Positions 8,544-22,300 of a stretch of DNA of 42,925 bases are shown here, piece after piece. Made by a program: the position numbers and the translations under genes. Every line of letters starts with the position of its first letter. Positions within the stretch are counted from its first letter, which is position 1. The notes beneath the pieces were generated by a model that was given only the letters and a program-made list of their open reading frames with translations, made no database searches and was not told where the DNA came from. The stretch is from a virus. Location: IMG/VR virus record IMGVR_UViG_3300028844_007301, positions 1 to 42,925 of that record; one strand, written 5' to 3'.

Positions 8544-9261
8544 TAATCTTGCATTTATTGATCTTCTTTTCAACTTAATTTTGGGATTTGCATTCCTTTT
8601 CATCGTTGCATTTCTTCTAATTAATGATCCAACGGAAACAGCAGACATTGAAGCAAACGTTGAATACATGATCACAATGAGTTGGGAAGGAGAAAAAGAT
8701 ATTGATTTAGACCTATGGATTGAAGGCCCAAGTGGTCTTGTAGGTTTTCGGGATCCCTCACAAGGATTCATGAACCTTGACCGAGATGATTTAGGACATC
8801 GTACGGATACAATTTATGCGGGCACGGATAAGATGGAAGTTGTTCATATCAATCAAGAGATTATCAACATTCGTGGTTACCAAGCTGGTGAATATGTAAT
8901 CAATGGACATTATTTCTTTACAAAGGAACCAAAAGAAAAGAGGCGGACAGTTGCCGAAGTTAAAGTGATTAAGTTGAATCCTTTTGAAGAAGTTTGGCAA
9001 GGAACAAAAGAGTTTGAATTTCGTGGACAAGAACTTACCTTTGTTCGCTTTGACATGACACCTGAAGGACGTTATACAAACATGCATGATTTGCAAAAGC
9101 ATCTTGTAATGAAACCTGATGGTACTGGACCTGGCACAGGTTGGGTAACTTTACCAAATGATTCAAATCGTAATACAAGAGGCTCTGGACCATCCGGTGC
9201 CGTTACGCAACAAATGCAAATTAATAGTGATCCAGTTTATGGAGGCATAGGAGGACCATGA
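8527..9261 (+). CDS. ExbD/TolR/MotB-like protein with an extracytoplasmic beta domain
   Basis: 244 residues. The N-terminus is one membrane helix (8-33) beginning AFIDLLFNLILGFAFLF. D12 in FID sits where ExbD, TolR and MotB carry their single essential membrane Asp. Residues about 45-175 form a soluble domain with DIDLDLWIEGPSG (58-70), NLDRDDLG (83-90) and GYQAGEYVINGHYF (117-130). This resembles the DUF2135/YfaP-type beta-sandwich, which has DxDLxVxxPxG and LDRDN signatures. There is no OmpA-like peptidoglycan-binding domain. The C-terminal 50 residues are Gly/Pro/Asn-rich and probably disordered. Its start overlaps the channel gene and its stop overlaps the next start (ATGA), so the trio is translationally coupled. 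The DUF2135 assignment is tentative; the TM-Asp architecture is clearly visible. Confidence 0.68.
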   Translation: MLKYSSNLAFIDLLFNLILGFAFLFIVAFLLINDPTETADIEANVEYMITMSWEGEKDIDLDLWIEGPSGLVGFRDPSQGFMNLDRDDLGHRTDTIYAGTDKMEVVHINQEIINIRGYQAGEYVINGHYFFTKEPKEKRRTVAEVKVIKLNPFEEVWQGTKEFEFRGQELTFVRFDMTPEGRYTNMHDLQKHLVMKPDGTGPGTGWVTLPNDSNRNTRGSGPSGAVTQQMQINSDPVYGGIGGP

Positions 9262-9791
9262 CTTACTTAATTATTTTAGCGATATTTTTAGTTTCATTAT
9301 TTTTGTGGCTGATGATTGATGTGCGTAAAAGTGCCCACATGCTGTACATCATTCCTCTAACAATTTTGTTCACTGGTGGAAGTTACTTCTACATTGATTC
9401 ATTGTTTGGGTATCCAACTTCATTAACAAATGAAAAGAAGTTCATGCTTGTTTCTTATATACCAGATGAAACAGGTGATAATATTTTCATGTGGGTAATG
9501 CTTGAAGGTGATGCAAAACCTAAGGCAATTCAAATACCATATTCACAAGAGAAACATAAGGCTCTTGCTGCCGCTACTGAAGGTATGAAAAAAGGTCGCC
9601 AATTTGTTGGTGAGTTTGATCCTGAACTTTCGGGTGAAGAAAATGAGGGACAAGAAGGTGATCCAGGAACGAACAGTGAACAACATGCAGGTGGCACAAT
9701 CAAATCAAAAGGTGGTGGTTTTGCTCTACTTGAACTTGATGTAGAAGCCACACTTCCGAAAAAAGCAGGCCATGAAGAATACGAAGATTGA
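9258..9791 (+). CDS. Third membrane protein of the ExbBD-like cassette (unknown)
   Basis: 177 residues, not assigned to a family. Two hydrophobic helices at about 2-21 and 28-47 are separated by a short basic turn (VRKSAH). A soluble region follows: GYPTSLTNEKKFMLVSYIPD, FMWVMLEGDAKPKAIQIPYS and a Lys/Ala-rich helix around 98-112. Then comes an acidic, Gly-rich linker (about 122-150) and a short C-terminal strand FALLELDVEATLP. It starts in the ATGA overlap with the ExbD-like gene and overlaps the small terminase gene by 20 bp, so it belongs to the same coupled unit. It may be an accessory or plug subunit of the channel complex (inference from gene order only). A hairpin-anchored protein of another function is equally possible. 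Confidence 0.7.
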   Translation: MTYLIILAIFLVSLFLWLMIDVRKSAHMLYIIPLTILFTGGSYFYIDSLFGYPTSLTNEKKFMLVSYIPDETGDNIFMWVMLEGDAKPKAIQIPYSQEKHKALAAATEGMKKGRQFVGEFDPELSGEENEGQEGDPGTNSEQHAGGTIKSKGGGFALLELDVEATLPKKAGHEEYED

Positions 9792-10218
9792 GCCAATTGA
9801 AGTTTCAAACGAAGTACCTGTTGAATTCATCGAAGAAGGTGCGGAAAGAAAACTTCAAAAAGTTGAAAAGTACAACGCAATTACACCATACGAGGGTGCA
9901 ACGTCCTCGGATGAAGATTTTGAATTTGCTCAAGATACAATCAAAGAGACAATTTTAAAATCAAACGAAGTTTTACAGGAACTAGGTCAAGCTGCCATTC
10001 TCAATGAGAATGGCAAACTCTATGAATCATATTCTCAACTGATGAAAAATATCATCGATGGTTCATCTGCTCTACTTGATCTACATGTAAAACAAAAGAA
10101 AGTAAAAGAAATAAAAGAGAAGCTCGAGCCTTCTCAAACCAACACTCAAATAAATAATATAGTTGTTGGTTCAACAAAAGATCTTCTTGACATGATTGAA
10201 AACAAGATAAAAGATTAA
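9772..10218 (+). CDS. 16: Terminase small subunit (T4 gp16-like)
   Basis: 148 residues. The small subunit recognises concatemer DNA and stimulates the large-subunit ATPase. The sequence contains the gp16 helical core: DEDFEFAQDTIKETILKSNEVLQELG (about 47-72), then YESYSQLMKNIIDGSSALLDLHVKQKKVKEIKEKL (about 85-119). This is the long coiled-coil hairpin that forms the oligomer in T4 gp16. The N-terminal stretch is acidic and likely disordered; the C-terminal part (VVGSTKDLLDMIENK) is a short amphipathic helix. T4 gp16 is 164 residues. The gene overlaps the membrane-protein gene by 20 bp and ends the operon 87 bp before the giant fibre gene. Position after gp14 and gp15 supports the call. Confidence 0.75.
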   Translation: MKNTKIEPIEVSNEVPVEFIEEGAERKLQKVEKYNAITPYEGATSSDEDFEFAQDTIKETILKSNEVLQELGQAAILNENGKLYESYSQLMKNIIDGSSALLDLHVKQKKVKEIKEKLEPSQTNTQINNIVVGSTKDLLDMIENKIKD

Positions 10219-10252
10219 AGACCTGCCTTTCGTATTGTTTTTGTTAGCAAAG

Positions 10253-10260
10253 TATAAATA
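10253..10260 (+). promoter_or_regulatory. Late promoter for the giant fibre gene
   Basis: TATAAATA, an exact match to the T4 late promoter octamer. It lies in the 87-bp gap between gp16 and the giant gene, 45 bp before its ATG. The rest of the gap shows no other clear signal. Confidence 0.75.
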
Positions 10261-10305
10261 GAATAAGTACAACATTTTCTTTCATCATACAATACAAAAA
10301 GAATT

Positions 10306-13300
10306 ATGGCCGACACCATTTCTAAAATACTCATTAAAAGTTCTTTAGTAACTGATACTCCCTCCGCAAGTGACCTTGAACGAGCAGAACTAGCTTATTC
10401 ATACTCATCAAATCGTCTATTCATTGGACATCCAGATGGCAATCAATCACCAATGGTGATTGGTGGTACAAAATTCCTTGAACTATTTGAAACTATTCTT
10501 GATGATGATGGCACAATCAACTCTGGTCAAGTATTATCAAACAGAGTAATTGTTGCTGGTGAAGATCGTGATCTTGATTTTCTGGATATTGGTGTATTAA
10601 AAGTTGCTGGTAGAGAACTCGCCACAAGATTTATTGATAAAGTAACCACATCAAATGCATTTAGTGATGTTAGCCATACACAATTGGCAACAGCACAAGC
10701 AACAAAAGAATATGTCGATCAAAGAACAGAAAGATTTTTACTTAACTTTGACGAAGAATCGATACAAGAAGCACAAATTCTAATTGCTGATGCGAACAAT
10801 CGTTTTGAAAATCGAACGATTACTGGTGATGTTATTCTAAGTTCTGATGGTTTTACAAAAATTCGTGATGGTATCATTAAGAATGAAATGCTCAAGAATG
10901 CATCGATTCTTGTTGGTACTCAAGAAGTTAAACTTGGTGGTAGAATTATCATCAACATGAATGAAGATACCTCTGGTATTCTTCGTGTACATCGTGGTGG
11001 TATTGGTCGGTCACACCTCGAGAAACATCAAGTTGTTTTAGGTAATGAACTTGAAGCAGTACAAACATCAAGCAATTTTATATTTGATACAATTGAAAAT
11101 AAGTTGTACATCAATGAAAGAGCAGAGATCACTCGACATCTTTCAATTGGCGAATCTCTTGAAGTTGCAGATAGTTTCTTTGCTACTGCAGATTCAATTC
11201 GTTTTCACGATTATTTTAAAGTTGATCATACAGATAAATCTGTCAACATCGATGCTGATAATTTATCTATTGATGCCGATATTGATCTCACAAGTAATTT
11301 AATTGTTGCGCATACAAACACATTTGATTTGTTTGCGAAATCAACAAATCTTTATGGTGATTCTCTTTACATCTCGGCAAATACTGTTACTGTCAGTAAA
11401 GCACATACAACATTTGACGGTGAAGTTATTGTTAATGGTAAGAGTACGGTCAATGGTGATACAATTGTCAATGGTAAATCAACAATCAACGGCGATAGTA
11501 CAATCAATGGTGATGTACAAGTTAACAGTGATAATGTAAATATCTCCTCTTCAACAGTTACTGTAGTTGATGGTGTAGTTACATTTAACAATGATGTTGA
11601 TTATAATGGTGATACAATCACTGTATCAAGTGGAACAGTTACAACTGTCTATGGTGATGTTGATATTCAAAATCAATTAATATCATTCAATACTTTACAG
11701 TATGAAGTTGATGGTACAAGAATTGATTTTAATAGTATTGACTTTGAAATCTCAAACGGTACCCATACAACGATTCAAGGTGATAGTACAATCAATGGTA
11801 AAACGAATTTTACTGGTGATATTCTTATTGAATCGAATAATGTTGAATATAGTCTTGGTACACTCACAAAATTTGTTGGTCCAGCAATCTTCAATAATGA
11901 TATTTCTATCGTCAATGATCTAATATCGATCGATGCAAATGAATTTGAGGTCTCATCGAATACAAGATCAGTGTTCAATGGTATAACGATCTTTAATAAT
12001 GTTTCTCAACTGAATGGTGAGTTGTTTGAAATCAGTCCATTCACAGAAACAATCTACAAAGGTACTGTTGAATTTCAAAACCTAACAACTTTCAATGCAG
12101 ACTCAACATTCAATGAAGGTATCTATGTCAATAGCAATTTATACCTATCTGCAGATACAAATCTAAGTAGTGATGCAACTTCACAGTTCCGTGGTGAGAC
12201 AACTTTTGACAATAAGGTTTCCATCAATGATGAGCTTACAGTCACAGCGCCTTCAGTTTTCAACAACATTGTTGAAATCAATGATGCAACCACAATCAAT
12301 GCACCAACGGTTATCAATGACATAACAACAATCAATGATGCGACCACCATCAATGCACCACTTCGTGTAAATGATAATGTCAGCATTCGTGAATCACTCA
12401 CCATTGAGAAAGATTTGATTGTTGAACGTGACCTATTCGTTCAAGGAAACACCGTCCAGATTGACGTACAAACGATGGTTGTTGAAGATAACATCATCGT
12501 AGTTGGAAAGAACAATGAAGCCGATGCTGTTGATTTGGGATTTGCTGCAAAGTACAAGTATGAAGGTGTTGATGCATATGCTGGTATTTTCCGTGATGCC
12601 GCAGATAAGAAATTCCATCTCTTTCGAAAATATGATGCCGAACCTGGTATCACAATGGGCAACTATGAACTTGCCACTTTAGTTGGTGACTTTGAAGCAA
12701 ATCAGGTATTGATTGAATCTGGAACGATCAGTGATGTAACAATGCATCGTCCAGAAATCCACAAGGCAACATTGATTGATGCCAAGTTAGAAGGTACAGT
12801 CATTCATAATTTGTCAGCAACTGCGGCATCAATTGATCATTCAACCGCTAATGATGTTTACATCAAGAACAGTGTTCTTCAATATTCTGATGTAAAACAT
12901 TCAGAGTTAGATACCATCACATCAGTAAACTTTACAGGTACAGATACCTATTTGACTGATGGCTGGGTGAAGAACTTTGACATCTATGATTCAAGAGCAA
13001 ACAATTTCACTGCCACCAATGTTTACATAACAACTGGTACAATTGATGATTTTGATGTTGATGATATTCGTGTTACCAATTTTGATTTAAAGCATGGTGA
13101 TATTTTCAATGTTGATATTGATAATGTAAGAGCAAACAATCTCACCGCAACAAACGTATATCTGTTTGATGGTACTCAGTACAACTTTGAAATTGAGAAA
13201 ACCATTTCAAAGAACTTTACCGGTACTGATACATTTTTGACAAAAGGTACAATTGAAGATTTCGAACTTACAGATATTCGTGTCCAGGATTTCGATCTCA

Positions 13301-16300
13301 AGAATGGTAAAATTTGGAATGTTGAAATTGAAAAGATTTCATCCGCAAATGATGTCACAGTCACCAACTTTGATTTAAAGCATGGTGATATTCAAGATGT
13401 TGATGTTGAAGATATGCGAGCCAATAATGTTGTATCAACAAATACACATTCAACATTTGGTCATATTGAAACATTTACTGCCAATAATATCACAACAACC
13501 AACTTTGATTCGAGACAGGGATATCTACAGGATATTGATGTTGAGGATATGAGAGCAAATGATGTTGTTGCAACAAACTTGAATCTGGATCATGTTGTAG
13601 CAAACGATGTGACCACAACAAACTTTGATTCAAGACATGGCTATCTTCAGGATATTGATGTTGTTGATATGCGGGCGGAAGAGGTCAAGGCAAAGTTTGT
13701 CGAATTAGATCAAGTCACTGCAAATGGCGTGACAACCACCAACTACAAATCATATCACGGTTATCTTGAAGACACCGATGTTGAAGATATGAGAGCAAAT
13801 GGTGTTGTTGCTACGAATTTAGATTTAGACCATGTTGTAGCCAATGATGTAACAACAACCAATTTTGATTCAAGACATGGCTATCTACAGGATATTGATG
13901 TTGAGGATATTCGTGCAAACAATGTAGTTTCGACAAATGTACATTCAACCTTTGGACATTTAGAAACATATACACAAAACAACATTACAACAACCAACTT
14001 TGATTCGAGACAGGGATATCTACAGGATATTGATGTTGAGGATATGAGAGCCAACAATGTTGTTAGCACAAACACACACTCAACATTTGGTCATTTAGAA
14101 GATTTCACTGCAAACAATATCACAATCACAAACTTCAAACTTCAATATGGTACAATTGAAGATTATTCAATTGAAGATGTCCGTGCAAACAATGTTAATA
14201 CGACAAACTTTGTAACAGCACATGGTGATTTGACTGATATTGATGTTGAGGATATGAGAGCCAATGCTGTGATTTCAACAAATGTTCATTCAACCTTTGG
14301 ACATCTTGAAACATACACTGCCAATAATATCACAACTACCAACTACAAATCATATTATGGTTATCTTGAAAATACTGATGTTGAAGATATGCGGGCCAAC
14401 AATGTTGTATCAACGAATACACATTCAACCTTTGGGCATTTAGAAACATTCACTGCAAATGGTATCACAACTACCAACTACAAATCATATCATGGTTATC
14501 TCGAAGATACAGATGCAATTGATCTAAGAGCAACAAACGTAGCACTCGACACTGGTACAATTACAAACTTTGATGCTACTCATATTCGAGTAACAAATGA
14601 TCTTAAAGCAACAAACGTAACACTTGATACTGGTACCTTAACTAACTTTGACATTTATAATTCAAGAGTTTATGAAACACAAATTGTTGACCGTTCAACA
14701 GCAAACAATTTAGAATCAAACAATGCAACTTTAACTTTTGCTGAAATCTACGATACAAGATCAGAAAGACTATGGTCAAACAATGCTACTCTTGAAAATG
14801 CAGTCATTAAAAGAGCAGAAATTGAAAACATTGAAGGTATCAATTATAGCCTAACTGCTGGTGATATCACAAATTTCGAAATTTATGATTCAAGAGCAAA
14901 CAATTTCACTGCAACAAATGTATACTTGACCACTGGTACATTTGATGACTTTACAATGCGTGATTCAAGAACAGAAAGAATCACTGCAAATGCAACAACT
15001 GGTACCAACTTTGATCTAACAACTGGTACAATTGATAACTTCTTAGTCAAGAATAGTACATTTGAAGCAATTGTCGCAAACAATGTAAATGGTACAAACT
15101 ATGTTCTTGATACTGTAATTGCAGATAAAGTATTCTTGAACACAGGAACAATTGACCTTTTTGACATTGTTGATTCAAGAACATATAATATCACTGCAAA
15201 CAATACAACTGGTGAATACTTCTTCTTAACACATGGTACACTGGAAGACTTTACGATTGAAAAGTCTCGAATGAACAACAGTGTTGCCAACAATATGGAA
15301 ATCAATGATTCGACAATCAACAATGCAACATTGTGGAATGCGAATCTTGCAGGTATCACAATCACCGGTGCGGTTACAACACAATCAAAGTTTGATGATT
15401 CAACAGCAAACAATGTAGTTATCAACCAAAGTACATTACAAAATAGTTATATTAAAGATACTAACTTTGATCGTGTTGAAGGATATGATCTAACAGCAAC
15501 GAATGTATTCTTGTATGATGGTACACTTGAAAACTTTGATATTGAAGCATCAAGAGCCAACAATTTAACTGCTACAAATGTATATCTAACAACTGGTACA
15601 ATTACTGATTTTGATGTTGATGATATAAGAGTTGAAGCATCAACTGCAAACAATCTAACAGCAACCAATGTATATCTAACAACTGGCACAATTACTGATT
15701 TTGATGTTGATGATATAAGAGTTGAAAAGGCTGAAGCAAATAATGTTACGGCGACCAATGTATATTTAATGACCGGTACAATTGAAGATTTTGATGCTGA
15801 GAATATACGAGCAAATAATGTTACTGCAACAAATGTATTCTTAACAACTGGCACAATTGACCAGTTTACAGGAACACATCTTCATATTACAGATGATTTC
15901 AAAGCAACAAACGTTGTATTAGATACTGGTACATTAACCAACTTTGATATCTACAACTCTCGAGTTTATGATACACAAATTGTTGAAGAATCTTCTGCAA
16001 ATAACTTAGTATCAAATAACGCTACGTTAACATATGCAGAAATCTTTGACACAAGATCAGAAAGATTGTGGTCAAATAATGCTACACTTGAGAACGCAAT
16101 AATCAAACGTGCTGAAATTGAGAACATTGAAGGTAAGAATTATAGCTTAACAGATGGTGATTTAACCAATTTTGACATTTATGATTCAAGAGCCAATAAC
16201 CTCACCGCTACTAACGTCTATCTTGAAACTGGTACGATTGAAGATTTTGATGTTACGAATATTCGTGTTGAAGCATCAACTGCAAATAACTTAACAGCAA

Positions 16301-19300
16301 CCAATGTATATCTAACAACTGGTACAATTGAAGATTTTGATGTTACAAATATTCGTGTTGAAGCATCAACTGCAAACAACTTAACAGCAACGAATGTATA
16401 TCTTGAAACTGGTACGATTGACAATTTCACAGGTACACATCTTCATATCACAGATGATTTGCAGGCAACCAATGTCACAATGGACACTGGTTCAATGGTC
16501 AACTTTGATATTGAAGCATCAAGAGCCAACAATCTAACCGCAACAAATGTATTCTTAACTGATGGTACGATTGATAACTTTGACCTTGAGGCATCAAGAG
16601 CCAACAATCTAACCGCTACTAACGTCTATCTTGAAACTGGTACAATTGATAACTTTGACCTTGAGGCATCAAGAGCCAATAACTTCACCGCTACTAACGT
16701 CTATCTTGAAACTGGTACAATTGACAATTTCAAAGGTACTCATCTTCACATCACAAATGATCTTAAAGCGACAAATGTTACGCTTGATACTGGTACAATT
16801 ACCAACTTTGACATTTATAATTCAAGAGTTTATGATACGCAAATTGTTGAAGAGTCCAGCGCAAATAACTTAGTATCAAATAATGCGACCTTAAACTATG
16901 CAACATCTGAATATCTCACATCAAACAATGCAACAATCACAAATGCAAAAATTAAGAATGCAGAGATTGAAAACATTGAAGGTATCAATTACGATCTTAA
17001 AGCTGGTGATATTGATGACTTTGATATTGAGAATTCAAGAATTGCAAACTCAACATTAAATCTTGTCACTGGTACAAATGTTGATTTAGATGGTGGTTTA
17101 ATTGAGAACTATGAAATCAATGATAGCTTTGGTAATAATGTTACGCTTAATTTCTCAACATTAAATGATGCACAACTGAATAGACCAACTCTTGATCATG
17201 CAACACTGACCGGCGTAACAATTGCTGGAGCGGTTGCAACAGAATCAAAGTTTGATAATTCAACCGCAAACACTGTAGTTATTAATGATAGTGAAATTTA
17301 TACTACATTAATTGAAAACTCAAATGTTGAAAACATCACTGGTAATAATGTATACTTAACCGGCGGTACTCTTGATAACTTTAAGATTTATCGTTCAACA
17401 ATCTATGATTCACAGATTGTTCAGAATTCAGAAGCAGAATATCTAACATCAAACAATGCACAATTAAATGATGCCACTATTCTCAATGCAACTGCTGAGA
17501 ATCTAACATCAAACAATGCAACAATCACTTATGCACAAGCGCATTATCTAACATCAAATAATGCCACTTTACATCGAGCTGATATTTTTGATACTGAAGG
17601 TATAAGAGTTGATTTAACAACAGGTACAATTGATGATTATGATATCATTGATTCACGAATGGACCGAATGCAGGCAAACAATGTTGCCTTGAACAAAGGT
17701 TCCATGGCTGACTATGATATTGATGGTTCAAGATTGCGACAAGTCACAGGTAATAATGTAGATTTGACAATTGGTACAATTGATGATTATACTATTAAGC
17801 AATCAAACATTGAAGATACTAGCGGTGTACGAGTTAATCTAACAACTGGTATAATTGATCAGTATACCATTAAAGATTCTGATTTAAACAATGTTAATGG
17901 TACAAGTGTAGATTTAACAACTGGTACAATTGATGATTATACTATTCAAAATTCAGACCTTGATACTATTAATGGTGTAAGAGTTGACCTTACTACTGGT
18001 AAGATTGAACATTATGCAATTGCCAATTCAAATTTAAATCTTGTTACCGGTACAAATGTTGATTTAACTTCTGGTGAAATTAAGACATATCACATTGAAG
18101 GATCAACTGCAAACAATCTCACTGCTACGAATGTATATCTTCAGACTGGTACAGCAGATGATATTGATATTACCAACTCAACTCTTGATAGTGTTGAGGG
18201 TACAAGAGTTGATCTAACAACAGGTAAGATTGAACAATATGCAATTGCTAATACAAGCCTGAATCTTGTCACTGGTACAAATGTTGATTTAACTTCTGGT
18301 GAAATCAAAACATATCACATTGAAGGATCAACCGCAAATAACTTAACAGCAACCAATGTATATCTAACAACTGGTACACTTGATACGTTTGATGGTGTAC
18401 GAGTTGATTTGACCACTGGTGAGATTGAACAATATGCAATTGCTAATTCAAGTCTCAATCTTGTCACTGGTACAAATGTTAATTTAACAACTGGTATTAT
18501 TGATGATTATACAATCAAGCAATCAGATATTGAAGACATTGATGGTGTAAGAGTTGATTTAACAACTGGTACAATTACAACATATCATGTTGAAGGTTCG
18601 ACAGCAAATAATCTAACAGCAACCAATGTATATCTAACAACTGGTACTGCTGGTGATTTCACTGTTAGTTCTTCAAAGATTGTTGACACAACAGTTGACG
18701 GAACATTTGTTCCTGCTGATGATAGTGTAGACCTTGGTGCAAATGCCTCACGATTCCAAGATGCATACATTTCAAATGAGTTGAATCTTGGTCTTGCTGT
18801 AATGCGAATCAATGAAGATGGTCATATTGATTTTGTCAATCAAGCTGGTGAGAATGTAAGACTTGCTGACTATGCGATGAAAGAAGATGCTGCTACAGCA
18901 GTTGTTACAGAAACAGCCATTGTTGGTAGCACTTTCTCGGGTAATGTTGTTGCAAACACCATCACAGTTCATGCCGGATCTATTGCGAATGTTGAAATTC
19001 GAAATGCAGACATTTATGGTTCAAGAGTATATGAAACACAATTGATCAATGAGATTACTGCAAATAATGTATTCTCTGATAATGCAGAAATTGAAGATGC
19101 TTTAGTCACTCGAGCAACCATTCTTAATGCAACAGCAAATAACTTAACTTCGAATAATGCAACAATCAGAAATGCAGATATTACAGATGCAACGGCATTA
19201 CGCTTTACCGCAAATAGTTCATCGTTTGGTCAAGTTGAAATCTGGGATTCAAAGATTTATACATCTCAGATTATCGAATCACAAATCATTCAAGAATCAA

Positions 19301-22300
19301 CTGCTGATCAATTAACATCAAATTATGCTACCATTAATGATGCGACAATTGATAAAGCAACTATTACTGATGCCACAGCAGAAAGATTAACTTCCAATAA
19401 CGCTACCTTAAATGATGTTACTATTGAAGAAGGCACTGCAACTGATTTGTTGCTCAACAATGCAACACTTGAAGCCGCAACTGCAAATAATCTAGTCCTC
19501 ACTGGTCCCACAACAATTAGTGGTCATTTATTACCAACTGCAAATGGTGTGTATGATTTAGGTTCTATTGAGAATCCATTCAGACATATGTTCTTGTCTG
19601 GCAGCACACTCTATGTTGGCGGTGTACCAATTACAATGGGTGGTGACGGCTTTAAGTTTGGTGCTGACCTTGCTGATTATTCAAAGTCAAGCGAACAAGC
19701 AGCACATATTCAAACTGAAACCGCACAGATTAATACATTAACTGCAAATACAGGTACGGTCACAATTCTCAGTGGTGAAACATTAACCTATACAGGACTT
19801 AGCACACTCACTGAAATTGATTCAGAAACTGCAGAAATTACTGACTTAACAGTTGGACAAATTGAAGGTAATTATGCCAATGTTGATACCTTAGTTGTTA
19901 CTACAGATACAACTTTAGATGGTACTACAACAATTGGTAATGCTGATATTCAAATTGGTGATGTTGATACACTGACTGCAAGAAAACTAACTGTTACTGA
20001 AGATGCAACAGTTGCCAATTCCGTCACAATTGACGGCTTCACCATGTGGAAAGATGGTGAAGGTCATTTGAAGTTAAGTAACCGTCTTGCTGATTACTAC
20101 CTCAAGACAGATGATACAACCGGTGAACTTGTACGGACAAATCGACTTATTGCTAACAATGCCTTTATTGATGTTCTTGATGCAAATACTGGTTCAGTTG
20201 ATGAACTTGATTCAGTTGATTTAAAGGTAGCTAATTCAATCACATTGAATAACTTTGGAATGGCAATCGATGAAAATGGCCATCTGAAGTTTACACATCG
20301 TCTAGCAGATTATTATCTCAAGACTGATGATACTAGTGGTGAGAAAGTTACTACAAATAATCTGTTTGCACAGAACACATTCGTTAACTTTATTGATGCC
20401 AATACTGCTGAGATTGATGAGCTTGAAGTAGTTAATATTCATGCAACAAATGATGTATCTGCTGCCAATTCCGTTTCAGTTAACGGCTTCACAATGTGGA
20501 GAGATGGTGATGGTTATTTGAAGTTAAGTGATCGTTTAGCAGACTACTATTTGAAAACTGATGATACAACCGGTGAACTTGTACGGACAAATCGACTTAT
20601 TGCTAACAATGCCTTTATTGATGTCATTGATGCAAACAGTGGTACAATTGATGTATTAACAGTTGAAAACATCACAGTCAAAGATGGTACAATTGATGAT
20701 GTGACCTTTAACAATGTCAATGTTAATGGTGGTACAGTTGAATTTATAAACCTGAAGAATTCAACTTTAGTTGATGTTGAAGGTAATCTAAATGAACCAG
20801 ACATTGCTGATCCTGTAATTACTGGTGGTACTTGGACTGATGCAACAACAACGAATACAACACTTGACGGACAGATTGTATTTAATGCTCCATTACTTGC
20901 TGGTACAGATATTGACTTAGGTACAAATACTCAGCGATTCCGTGACCTATATCTTGCAAATGCAATCTCTGTACAAAACGCAACACATGGTGCGTATATC
21001 AGCCTTGATGCAAATGGTCATATCAAGTTCAATGTAAGACTGGCAGATTATTATCTCAAAACAGATGATACCAGTTCAGAGAAAGTTGAGAGTACACTAG
21101 GTATCTTTGAAACTGCAAATGCAGATACAGTTAATGCAACCACAGTCAATGTTGATGACCTATTTGCTGATGAAGCAGATGTCAATATTCTTGCTGCAAC
21201 AAATGCAATTATCACAAGTGGAACAATTACAACACTTGGTACAACTGATATTACCTCAACAGATATCAAAACAAATGATATTCTTGTTACTAATGGTGTC
21301 TTTGTTGGTGGTGAAACAAAAGCCGACTCCGCACTAATTACAGTTGATGAGAATGGACATATTAAGTTCAATGTTCGATTGGCAGATTATTATCTCAAGA
21401 CAGATGATACGAGTGGTGAAAAGGTCACTACTTCAAATCTGTATGCTGGTAATACATTCACTGATGTCATTGATGCAAACACTGGTACAATTGATCAATT
21501 GGAAGGTACAGACCTTGATTATGATAATGCAGTTATTGATACTGCAAACGTCACAAGATCAACGATTACCACTTTACATTCAACTACTGGTACAATTACT
21601 AATATTGATGGTACTACTGCTGACTATACTCAAGGTAAGTTTGGTTCACTTGATGTTACTGGTATCGCAGACATCAATACTATTCAGGCAACTGATGGAA
21701 CAATCACAACTGTCAATGGTACAACAGCAAACTATCTGAATGTAAATGCTACTGAAGAATTGTTTGCAGCAAACGCAACCATTCTTGCTGGTGGTATTTC
21801 AAATGTTCGAATTGACAATGCAGACATTTATAATTCACGAATCTATGAAACTCAAATTACAACAAACTCAACTGCTGAGAATTTAGTTTCAAATACTGCC
21901 ACACTACATGATGCCACTGCATACAACTTAACAAGTGAAAATGCAACCATTAATAATGCTGTAACAAACAACCTGACTTCAAATAATGCAACTCTTGAGA
22001 ATGCAACCATTAAGAAGTCGGTGATTGAAAATTCAGAAATTCGTGTATCAAAGATTATTGAATCAGAGATTGTACAAGAATCAACTGCTGATCAATTAAC
22101 ATCAAATTATGCAACCATTAATGATGCGACAATTGAACGTGCAACAATCAATGATACAACTGCTAATCGAATTACTTCAAACAATGCCACACTCAATGTT
22201 GTTACAATTAAAGGTGGTACAACTGACGGATTACAAAGCACAAATGAAACTCTGACTGATGTCAAAACAATCAATCTAACAACAGAAGGTACGTTTGTTC

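Noticed and set aside
8082-9791. Zorya-type defence system
   Set aside because: The channel pair is similar in principle, but ZorB's peptidoglycan-binding domain and the ZorC/ZorD or ZorE effectors are absent. The following gene is the small terminase.
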